Source: Tribonema minus
Taxonomy: Eukaryota > Sar > Xanthophyceae > Tribonematales > Tribonemataceae
Assembly (NCBI GenBank): GCA_017506865.1
Contig: JAFCMP010000179.1
Span: 62,001 to 126,000, forward strand
Direction of reading: 5' to 3'
DNA length: 64,000 nucleotides
In this document: in pieces, positions 57,503 to 64,000 of the stretch
How positions within the stretch are numbered: position 1 is the stretch's first letter
Layout of the letters: each line of letters starts with the position of its first letter
Notes under the pieces: generated by a model
Seen by the model: only the letters and a program-made list of their open reading frames with translations
Told to the model about the DNA's origin: nothing
Databases searched by the model: none
Program-made: the position numbers and the translations under genes

Positions 57503-58270
57503 ATGCTTCCTCTTACCAGATACAGCAGCGCCGCCATCGCAGTCCTCGTCGTCAGAGAGTGTGAATGGATCTGTTGCAGTACCACTTTCGACGCGCTGGA
57601 GGTTCCCTGCAGCGCAAGATGTTCAGTTGTGGGTGATTGAGCAACGGAGTGACGAAAGGTGCTGAGTTCATTTTGCCTTAAGTTGACACTATTAGATTAG
57701 GCAGACGACATGATCACTGTCAGGTCAAGGTGCTCCTTCTGACCTGGTGGTGGGTGTGCCCCATCATCGTTCACGGCGCTCATGTCTGCGATTGGTGCGC
57801 ATTGAACGCGGTACTCCTGCTGCGCCGTTTGCTGCTGCTGATATTGCTGCTATGGTTGCTGTTGCTGCTGCTGATACTACTTCTGCTGTTGTTTTGCTGC
57901 TGCTGCTGCGCTGCGCTGCCTGTCTGAGGTCGCACCTCTGCCTAACTTCAAACAAAACTTCAAAGGCCTGCCACCAAAAAGCCACCTCAGTGCAGCCACG
58001 CGGAGGAGTGAAAGGATTGGCGCCCGACAGCAGGGGGAAGGCATCAGGAATTGGGGGAAAACATGTCACTTATCTGCACCACTGCAGCTTCTGCAGCACA
58101 TCCCCAGCCTTCGAGCACTTTTTTGCGGCTAAGGGAACTTTGTTGGCCATCATGCAGGCCGTCTAATGCTTGTGCGCTCTTGTACTGCTCTACAGCAAAT
58201 TGTTGCATGAACCGTGTCCTTTGCATGTGCTGATGCTGCGCTTGTCACAGGCCCCAAGAGACTGCGGAGA
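57503..58270. other. Intergenic region with a CTG-rich microsatellite
   Basis: 57810-57915 is an imperfect (CTG/TTG)n tract. It produces a leucine-only frame that is not a credible protein. Apart from possible upstream coding of the protease gene (57503-57615, minus strand), no gene is supported. Confidence 0.5.
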
Positions 58271-58486
58271 ATGCTACTTATCACCATGCTCGCACTGCTG
58301 TGGCGGGCTTGGGACTGGGGACCAGAGCACTACTATACTGAAATCAGGGTGGGTGACCAGTGGTTCATGTATGATGACGAGCACATTATGCTTTCCCCGA
58401 ACCGGCACCATGCCATCAAGCCGCCCATGCGCAGGCAGAGATCGTACAAAGGCGGGCTTGTGACTGTAGCTGTCTACACTCGCTGA
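58271..58486 (+). CDS. Possible small protein, HYY...DDEH motif
   Basis: 71 aa from ATG 58271 (MLLITMLALLWRAW, hydrophobic start). HYYTEIRVGDQWFMYDDEHI resembles the HY..Y.......W...DD..V pattern at the C terminus of ubiquitin-specific proteases. No catalytic Cys box is present, so at most it is a fragment, and the likeness may be chance. A CACAG acceptor-like site lies 20 nt upstream. Confidence 0.3.
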   Translation: MLLITMLALLWRAWDWGPEHYYTEIRVGDQWFMYDDEHIMLSPNRHHAIKPPMRRQRSYKGGLVTVAVYTR

Positions 58487-58619
58487 GACGTGTAATTGAT
58501 GCTGGTTCCACGCGAAGCAGTGTGCCATCGTGGTGTGCGACATGTACGCAGGCGCAAGAGATCGCATGCAATAGTTGCATAAATATAGGTGAAAATTTTG
58601 TCGAGACTCTGTCAGAGAA

Positions 58620-58808
58620 ATGTCCATGCTGCCCGGTGTATGCGATGCTGTATCCTCCACATCACAGAGACAAGGCAAGTGCAAGGTTTGCGGCATTGAC
58701 GTTCGCGGTGGCAAAGGTCAACTCTGCAGGAAACATGAGGCTGAGCAGCAGCTCATGACGCTTGAAGCAAAGAGGGCAATGCTTGCAAATGAACTGCTGC
58801 ACCTGTAA
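58620..58808 (+). CDS. Small CxxC/CxxxH protein, possible zinc-binding
   Basis: 62 aa from ATG 58620; CATAAATATAGGTG lies ~30-40 nt upstream, like other genes here. CKVCGIDVRGGKGQLCRKH gives a C-x2-C-x11-C-x2-H pattern, followed by a short helix (AEQQLMTLEAKRAMLANELL). It looks like a mini zinc finger with a coiled-coil tail. Function unknown. Confidence 0.5.
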   Translation: MSMLPGVCDAVSSTSQRQGKCKVCGIDVRGGKGQLCRKHEAEQQLMTLEAKRAMLANELLHL

Positions 58809-59010
58809 GACCTGCACACACCAGTGTTTGTAGACACCTGATCAACCAATGTTGCACTATGCTGGTGCAAGGTGCTGCTGAAACACGTCAAATAACCCGC
58901 ATACAAGGATCGCACAACACGCTGAAATAGCATACCTTAGTCAACTGCATTACGACTACTACATTTTTGTAAACACGCAAGAGACATGCGCCTTTGGTTT
59001 CGAACAGCAG

Positions 59011-59024
59011 ATATAATATGTGAC
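59011..59024 (+). promoter_or_regulatory. A/T-rich upstream motif of the small gene at 59043
   Basis: ATATAATATGTGAC lies ~20-30 nt before the ATG at 59043, one of the best matches to the element shared by the intronless genes. Confidence 0.5.
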
Positions 59025-59042
59025 AACTCAAAACAGCATATC

Positions 59043-59162
59043 ATGCGAACAAAAACATATGTGTCACTTGTGCTAGTCACCACAGCACTTCTCTGCATAG
59101 GCGCCATTGCATTCTATAAGCACCACAGTAACACGTCAGACATGGAAGCTCGTACTAAGTAG
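59043..59162 (+). CDS. Very small single-pass membrane protein (39 aa)
   Basis: ATG at 59043, stop at 59160-59162. Residues 6-24 form one hydrophobic span (YVSLVLVTTALLCIGAIAF) with a basic N terminus and a hydrophilic tail. A good A/T-rich motif precedes it and the next gene starts 30 bp later on the same strand, supporting it as real. Function unknown. Confidence 0.5.
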   Translation: MRTKTYVSLVLVTTALLCIGAIAFYKHHSNTSDMEARTK

Positions 59163-59192
59163 GAACAATTTTATCATGACACAGACTAGAAA

Positions 59193-59651
59193 ATGGACGC
59201 CCTCGTGACTGAAGCCGTTGAACGCATAACGAAAGGCGAGTTTACTCTGCGCCAGCTGCACAGAGCGATCACAAAGGAACTGGCAACAGTGCCACTTTTT
59301 GACTATGTTGTTTACAACGCTTCGTACGGCGGCTTCAACTACTCAGATGAGTTTCTAGCATTCAGTGCGACACAAAAGATTGCGTGCCGTAAGCAAAAGA
59401 TGTATGATTTCGGGAAGTTGATGGCGCAGAAAAATGCTGCAGCATATGCCACATTCATAAAATCGAAAGATCAGGGTCCACATCCTAGTCATAGGTGTCA
59501 CTACGATGTATATGACGATATGTCTGATGATGTCAAGTACGGCCTACATTGCGCAAGTGGTGTGTTCTGTACACTGTCTATGGCCAAAGTACCACATTTT
59601 GTTGACTGGAAAAAAACAGAGTATGACGGTCTAGAGAGCGTTGAATACTGA
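59193..59651 (+). CDS. Conserved-looking soluble protein, unknown
   Basis: 152 aa from ATG 59193. Mixed alpha/beta composition rich in Tyr, Phe and Lys (PLFDYVVYNASYGGFNYSDEF; KIACRKQKMYDFGKLMA), no signal peptide or membrane span, two Cys/His near the middle (HRCHYDVYDD, LHCASGVFC). I recognise no family. Together with 59043 and the GH26 gene it forms a plus-strand run with 20-75 bp spacers. Confidence 0.65.
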   Translation: MDALVTEAVERITKGEFTLRQLHRAITKELATVPLFDYVVYNASYGGFNYSDEFLAFSATQKIACRKQKMYDFGKLMAQKNAAAYATFIKSKDQGPHPSHRCHYDVYDDMSDDVKYGLHCASGVFCTLSMAKVPHFVDWKKTEYDGLESVEY

Positions 59652-59686
59652 GTTATTAGATTTAACAGTATGACATTGTGGCCACA

Positions 59687-59700
59687 AAATATAATCTTGT
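59687..59700 (+). promoter_or_regulatory. A/T-rich upstream motif of the GH26 gene
   Basis: AAAATATAATCTTGT lies ~25-35 nt before the ATG at 59724, arguing for that Met, which begins a good signal peptide. Confidence 0.45.
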
Positions 59701-59723
59701 TGCAAACTGTATCAGGTGGTATG

Positions 59724-60956
59724 AGGTGTACCCTTGCGCTGTGCCTGCTGCCATTCATGCAAACATGTGCACTAAACATGACTGCTCATGTCAGTGCCAA
59801 ACATGCTGACCCTACGTGCATAAACTCGTGGCTGGAGCCGAAGACATTAGAGTACTGCTGTCCGCTAGACTGTCCGAAGTGCAAAGCGACGTGCAATGGG
59901 TTCCCACGCTCAACAAGTGCGAAGGTGTTAAGGCGGTGCTGCGGCAGCATGATTAGAAAATCGAAGAAATCCTGCGAGCACAATAGTGCGCCATGTGTGG
60001 TGAATGTGCAGAAGCGCTTCCCGCCTGCAGATGTCTCAACGAAAGGCGCTGAACCATGTAGGCCTGTAGCAATCGGTTTGCATGCTCAAGATCTTGATAA
60101 TCAGCTAGCACCTCGCGCGATTGCGTATGGCTCTAAATTCACTGCAGTGTTGCTGTTCCTCCCTGTGCAGGCTTCAGCCTTAAAGTGGAACTACATTGAA
60201 GGTTACTTGAAAAAGGGCTATGACGTTCATCTCGTGATCGAGTTTCTGTCCAAAACCCCCCTCGATGACATCAATAACGGCCATTATGATGGTGTGCTAC
60301 AGTCCTTTGCAAAAGCCGCAAACAGGTACACAGGCGGCAAGCAGGTGTACATTCGGCCCCTCCATGAGCTAAACGGTAACTGGTACGCCTGGACCGTTTT
60401 CTACAAGGCACCTGACGGAAGCAACATACCCGTGTATCTCGATGCCTACCGTCGGGTGGTGAGAGTCATCCGGCAGAGCGCACCAGGCAAGTTTTTGTTT
60501 CAGCAGCACTACAACGCTGTAAATTATGGCGCTGACAAGTACTTTCCGCTTAAGCAGATGTATGCAGGTGATGACTATGTTGACATGGTGACAGTGTCGG
60601 TATATAACGCCTGCGGAACCAGTTCAGTGGTGCTACGCTCATTCGTGCAGGTCTTCAACACGTTTTATTATCAAATGACTGCGATAACAAGTCGGCCCAT
60701 TGGCATTGGGGAGTTGAGCACGACAAGCTACTGTGGTGTTGACAAACCTGCATGGGTCCGTGAAGCCTGGCATCAATTGGCTATTAAGTACACCAAGGTG
60801 ACTGCTGTCGACTTCTTTCTTGAGAACAAGCCCTTTGGTAAGACTTTGAAAAACTGGGACCTCAACACTCCGGCAGATGTGTCTGCCTTCTCATCAGGCT
60901 GGGCGGAATTTCGACACGGCACATGTGCATCAGAAACGCACGCATCTGAAGCGTAG
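59724..60956 (+). CDS. Secreted glycoside hydrolase family 26-like enzyme (beta-mannanase fold)
   Basis: 410 aa starting at ATG 59724. Signal peptide MRCTLALCLLPFMQTCA is followed by a Cys-rich ~90-residue N-terminal module (CCPLDCPKCKATC...CCGS...C) that may be a small binding domain. The GH26 barrel then shows RPLHELNGNWYAW (acid/base E215, as in RPxHExNGxWxxW) and PIGIGELSTTS (nucleophile E330), plus VHLVIEFLSKTP and QHYNAVNYG. Both catalytic Glu are present at the usual spacing. Family knowledge: GH26 enzymes cleave beta-1,4-mannan or mixed-linked glucans by a retaining mechanism. A secreted or virion-borne enzyme attacking the host wall or extracellular matrix is a natural inference. The Cys-rich module is not one I can name. 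Confidence 0.83.
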   Translation, partial: RCTLALCLLPFMQTCALNMTAHVSAKHADPTCINSWLEPKTLEYCCPLDCPKCKATCNGFPRSTSAKVLRRCCGSMIRKSKKSCEHNSAPCVVNVQKRFPPADVSTKGAEPCRPVAIGLHAQDLDNQLAPRAIAYGSKFTAVLLFLPVQASALKWNYIEGYLKKGYDVHLVIEFLSKTPLDDINNGHYDGVLQSFAKAANRYTGGKQVYIRPLHELNGNWYAWTVFYKAPDGSNIPVYLDAYRRVVRVIRQSAPGKFLFQQHYNAVNYGADKYFPLKQMYAGDDYVDMVTVSVYNACGTSSVVLRSFVQVFNTFYYQMTAITSRPIGIGELSTTSYCGVDKPAWVREAWHQLAIKYTKVTAVDFFLENKPFGKTLKNWDLNTPADVSAFSSGWAEFRHGTCASETHASEA

Positions 60957-61179
60957 CCAAGGGGACAAGAATCGGACATTTGATACTGCTAACACAGTTG
61001 CAGAACACAGCATTGAATACAAACAACAAGACACAGCAGAGCCCGCTCAGAAATGCAGACACATGGTACAAGTGGTGCTATTATCATTAGACAGTGTCTT
61101 CCTGAGAGCGGTTGCAATACGCCGACAATGGGACTACAGTAGACAGTCATTACTGTAATTGAGCCTCATTACCTCAGCT
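60957..61179. other. Short convergent intergenic region
   Basis: Between the GH26 stop and the end of the SET gene; no gene or repeat is recognised. Confidence 0.5.
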
Positions 61180-61845
61180 TCATTGTAACAGGACTCGCTG
61201 TACACCCTTCATCACTTCTGCATCGCATTCACATCCAAGCTGACTCAACCAGTACGGAAAATCATAGCTGAATAGTATTTCTTCACCTAGTAGTATATCT
61301 TTGGTAGCACACATGGCCACGGCACATAATTGCGTACCGACACTGAGGTGTACGACTTCCACATTGGCTCGAGCTTTTGAAGCCATTGTGTATACCACAC
61401 ACTGTGTAATTAGATCTCCACATCTTTGTGTGATTGCAACGCCATCGTTGATCATATGACCAAGAAACCACTCGTCGCCGGTCAAACCTGGATCTCCGAT
61501 GAACATGCGCCCGCTTCTACTCGACCCAAGAGTGTATGCGCTCGACTTCATGAGCTCCTCACACTTTGCACCGCTCATCTTACCATCAAATCTTATAGCT
61601 GCTGTTGATCCGGTGAGGACGGGGTCGCCAACATAAAACGCATCGCATGGGTAGAACGTGACCCACTCACCCTCTTTGATGTCCCTCCTTGCAAAGACCC
61701 CCATCCCGTGTAATCGACTCTGTTGTAGCTCAACTGGGCAAGTAAAAGGCAGTAGTGGGGTTCTGTTGAAATTAGATCGTACGTTGTCAGCATGTGCACT
61801 ACTACTCCTGAAGAAGATTGATGTCACAAAGTCTTTCACAGACAT
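61180..61845 (-). CDS. SET-domain protein (putative lysine methyltransferase)
   Basis: 221 aa from the ATG at 61843-61845; the body is almost only the SET domain (about 33-205). Visible motifs: SRLHGMGVFARRDIKEGEWVTFYP (SET N-terminal GxGxxA-like stretch), LGHMINDG replacing the usual NHxxxPN, and ATKDILLGEEILFSYDFPYW, matching the GEE(L/I)..(D/S)Y(G/D)..YW end. Family knowledge: SET proteins transfer methyl groups from S-adenosylmethionine to lysines of histones or other proteins; small stand-alone viral versions (for example the chlorovirus vSET) silence host chromatin. Zinc-binding pre/post-SET modules are absent. The weak NHS-like motif could reduce activity. TTATAATTTTTTT lies ~30-45 nt upstream. 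Confidence 0.78.
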   Translation of the reverse strand: MSVKDFVTSIFFRSSSAHADNVRSNFNRTPLLPFTCPVELQQSRLHGMGVFARRDIKEGEWVTFYPCDAFYVGDPVLTGSTAAIRFDGKMSGAKCEELMKSSAYTLGSSRSGRMFIGDPGLTGDEWFLGHMINDGVAITQRCGDLITQCVVYTMASKARANVEVVHLSVGTQLCAVAMCATKDILLGEEILFSYDFPYWLSQLGCECDAEVMKGVQRVLLQ

Positions 61846-62021
61846 TTTGAGTTCTAATGGCTATGTGTGCTTGTACAAAAAAATTATAAGCAATGAGTCA
61901 CAAACGTACACCGTTCACACCAGAAGCTTATGTCTGATACCATTTGAACGCTTGTGTCATGTACTGCAGCACGTGCATTTGTCACAAAGCTGCGCAGCAG
62001 AACAGGTTAAAATCAATTCAT

Positions 62022-62379
62022 TTATGCGCGCTCATACTCATTGGCATATGCCTCCTCCACAGTCAGCAGGAGTGACACATCCCTGGGCACATAGCCATAG
62101 TGAAAGACAACCCCATGCTTAAAACAAAACGTCATCGGTCCCCAGAACAGCAGCTCGTTTTTCATATACACGAAGCTTTCTAGGTCAGCAGGTTGCAGGT
62201 GAATTACATCCATGTACTCCATGAGCACGTGGTCCGCGTCCGTTAAGCTTCCCCACATGGAGCGTGGCCATCTCTTGTGCCCCCCAAAACGTCAAGAAGA
62301 AGTATGGCGTCGGCACCAGCTCAAACAGAGGCCGTGGCTGCTGCTCAAACTCTCCAAGCTTGTAACACAGTGCGTTCAT
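62022..62379 (-). pseudogene. Small gene split by one-base frameshift in a G run
   Basis: From the ATG at 62377-62379 (MNALCYKLGEF) the frame runs to TPYFFLTFWG, then a minus-strand run of six G (near 62281-62286). With five G, the frame would continue into a coding-like stretch (MWGSLTDADHVLMEYMDV...ESFVYMKNELLFWGPM) ending at 62022. Uninterrupted, it would encode ~119 aa. The upstream frame otherwise drifts to a stop at 62185. The break could be a sequencing error, a mutation or programmed slippage. No family is recognised. ACAATATAAGTGCTG lies ~50 nt upstream. Confidence 0.55.
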
Positions 62380-62623
62380 GGCCTTGAGAGGTGTGACTTG
62401 TTGGAAGCACAGTGTTTCGATCAGCACTTATATTGTTACAGTTCAACGAATCTTATTTATACCTGTACACTAGAGATTCACAGTCTAATCGAATCGAACA
62501 AGAATACACTAGGATTCAAAAACATAAAAACTGTTTCGATTCGATCAGCGCAATGCATGTTTTTTGTTACATTTACCAAAAATTTACACTGACGTTTCGT
62601 TTCGATCCGCTCCACTCACAACC

Positions 62624-62797
62624 ATGATGAAGACCAATGCCAATGTCAAGGCTCTCCTAGAACAGCAGAGCGAAGCTTCATCGAGTGCTGAAGCGGCGGC
62701 CAAGTGTGCATATGCTGACAATGTGCAAAAATGGAAGCAAGAGCGGGCCGCTCAGGCGCACCGGGAAAAAGACCTGTGGCAGAGTCTCGACAATTAA
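62624..62797 (+). CDS. Small helical charged protein (57 aa)
   Basis: From ATG 62624 (MMKTNANVKALLEQQ) to the stop at 62795-62797. The product is one long predicted helix, Ala/Gln/Glu/Lys-rich, with no hydrophobic segment. It is convergent with the kinase gene, 10 bp between stops. Support comes only from composition and tight packing. Confidence 0.4.
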   Translation: MMKTNANVKALLEQQSEASSSAEAAAKCAYADNVQKWKQERAAQAHREKDLWQSLDN

Positions 62798-62807
62798 AAA
62801 CGTCATA

Positions 62808-64000
62808 CTAAATACTCATGCTCTCAACTTGTGCACGCCAGTGTCTCCAATACCGTCGCCAGAGCGCTGTTACAAGGTTGTAAAGCTGCTGCCTCTGTTG
62901 CGGCCATCCTGCTTGGCGCGGTCTGCTGGTGTATCCTTCAAAGAATGCTTCCCACACGTTGCGTGGTGCTATAGAAATGAACTTGAGCATGTCAAAGTCT
63001 TTGAAGGTGCTCGCCAGGTTGCGGTCAATACCGACAACTGACGTTGTGCGATCAAAGTCCAGCACAAACACTCTGCCGTCCGGAACAAGCATGAAGTTCC
63101 CTCCATGTGCATCACCATGTACCATGCCGTTTCTATGCAGTGCAAAAAGTATTTGCCCAACCTTTCGTGCTATACTTCGCTTGTTGGTGAGTGAAAGAGT
63201 CTGATCACTCAATGCTGCCCTCAAGTTCCTGCCTGAGATGCGCGTCATCACCACCAGGCCCACCTTGTCATCCCCTGCTTTCATTGTCATTGCAGATGTG
63301 ATTTCAGCCGTAAGCACAAGGGGTGTACCATTGTTGGCTTCCAACTCGTGAATGATTTGATGCGTTCTCACACCATAGACAAAGTCACAGTATCGTGTTG
63401 TCCTCCACTCATGCACTTGGCCATTCATATTCACATCCATTGCATGTGCTTCATCGCCTCGCTGTATGCGCGTGACCTTCAGAACATGGTGTACATTGTT
63501 CAGATTTAGCATGTTCATCACAACTCCGTACGCGCCATGGTCCATCAGTGCTGTAATTCTGTAACCGAGCCTACCAACAGGCATCGCTTCAGTCATGGCC
63601 CGACATATATCACCAAGACCTGGATGTATGTTGATTTGCAGCACATTGCGGAGCGACTGGATGGTGTCATTGTCCAGCATACAGGGGTGAGCATCCCTCT
63701 GCCGTTCTGACACTTGCTTCTGCATGTAATGTCGCCACCTGACAACGACGTCAGTCTGAAGTTGACGAACTTGAAGACTTGCACGAGCCCGGGCCAAGGC
63801 CCCCACAAGACGCTGGTTTGTTGCTGCTTGGCGTTGCTCAGGGCTAGCAGCACGAGTCAGTGGTGAACCGAGAATTCTACTGCATACTGCAAACTGCCTC
63901 CTCTTGGGGGTGTCCATTTCAGGCGTTAGAATTGCCCCCTTCCATTCATCATATGCCGCCCTCTTTGCCGCTCTGTTTCTGCCATCACCTTTCGATTCCC
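62808..64000 (-). CDS. Protein-kinase-like protein (RIO/Bud32-type motifs), partial at right edge
   Basis: The frame is open through the right edge: 27 sense codons precede the Met at 63917 (…KRAAYDEWKGAILTPE), so the true start lies outside. Basic N-terminal region, then a kinase-like fold: glycine-loop-like DHGAYGVVMN, HVLKVTR (ATP-binding Lys), a hinge region VVMTRISGRNLR, a catalytic loop ALHRNGMVHGDAHGGNFM (HGDxHxxN), and LDFDRTT in place of DFG. The C-lobe is short. Family knowledge: HGDxHxxN with D-F-D is typical of RIO, Bud32 and small-molecule (aminoglycoside/choline) kinases, so the substrate may be protein or small molecule. All catalytic residues are present. It probably belongs to the intronless block. 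Confidence 0.75.
   Translation of the reverse strand, partial: ESKGDGRNRAAKRAAYDEWKGAILTPEMDTPKRRQFAVCSRILGSPLTRAASPEQRQAATNQRLVGALARARASLQVRQLQTDVVVRWRHYMQKQVSERQRDAHPCMLDNDTIQSLRNVLQINIHPGLGDICRAMTEAMPVGRLGYRITALMDHGAYGVVMNMLNLNNVHHVLKVTRIQRGDEAHAMDVNMNGQVHEWRTTRYCDFVYGVRTHQIIHELEANNGTPLVLTAEITSAMTMKAGDDKVGLVVMTRISGRNLRAALSDQTLSLTNKRSIARKVGQILFALHRNGMVHGDAHGGNFMLVPDGRVFVLDFDRTTSVVGIDRNLASTFKDFDMLKFISIAPRNVWEAFFEGYTSRPRQAGWPQQRQQLYNLVTALWRRYWRHWRAQVESMSI

Noticed and set aside
57730..57927. Leucine-rich 65-codon frame
   Set aside because: It is produced by an imperfect CTG/TTG microsatellite.

Overview
The window looks like chromosomal DNA of a single-celled eukaryote (an alga or other protist) in which a large DNA virus has integrated. 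The alternative is a large eukaryotic DNA virus that itself carries spliceosomal introns. Two gene types are interleaved. The first has good GT-AG introns: a TPR gene at the left edge and a small membrane-protein gene at 31.4-32.5 kb. The second is long intronless reading frames on both strands with short spacers. These encode a Ulp1-type cysteine protease, a SET-domain protein, a GH26 glycoside hydrolase, a RIO/Bud32-like kinase, an HNH-type protein, a Fanzor (TnpB-like) nuclease, giant coiled-coil/transmembrane proteins and a discoidin/fibronectin-repeat surface protein. I could run no database search, so the taxonomic placement is inference.

Layout. 0-6 kb: the 3' part of a minus-strand TPR gene. 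Its tail is encoded by 13 tandemly duplicated 60-nt exons, and it runs off the left edge. 7.2-22.9 kb: intronless block with a secreted methyltransferase, small membrane protein, HNH protein, 2113-aa helical protein, thioredoxin-like protein and three membrane/coiled-coil proteins. 23-25.5 kb: nested tandem repeats. 25.8-34 kb: a coiled-coil protein, a multigene family (one member with a MYND finger), a zinc-cluster/nuclease-like protein, rearranged family pseudogenes and a spliced gene. 34-42.5 kb: three large proteins (a 1438-aa proline-rich coiled-coil protein, a basic-tailed membrane protein, an MscS channel). 42.5-47.7 kb: a Fanzor-bearing cassette between two diverged copies of the MscS 5' region. 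48.3-49.9 kb: tandem repeats sharing a core with those at 23-24.4 kb. 50.3-64 kb: the surface protein (one frameshift), Ulp1-like protease, small proteins, GH26 enzyme, SET protein, a frameshifted small gene and the kinase, cut by the right edge.

How they may work together (inference): the helical, proline-rich and membrane-spanning giants plus the discoidin/FN3 protein would suit virion or envelope components. The Ulp1-like protease would suit maturation, the SET protein, methyltransferase and kinase host modulation, and GH26 glycan processing. An A/T-rich motif resembling ATATAAT-TGTG lies about 20-35 nt upstream of many intronless genes and often supports an internal ATG as the start. No capsid, polymerase or packaging ATPase gene lies in this window, so a virus is inferred from style and content, not from hallmark genes.
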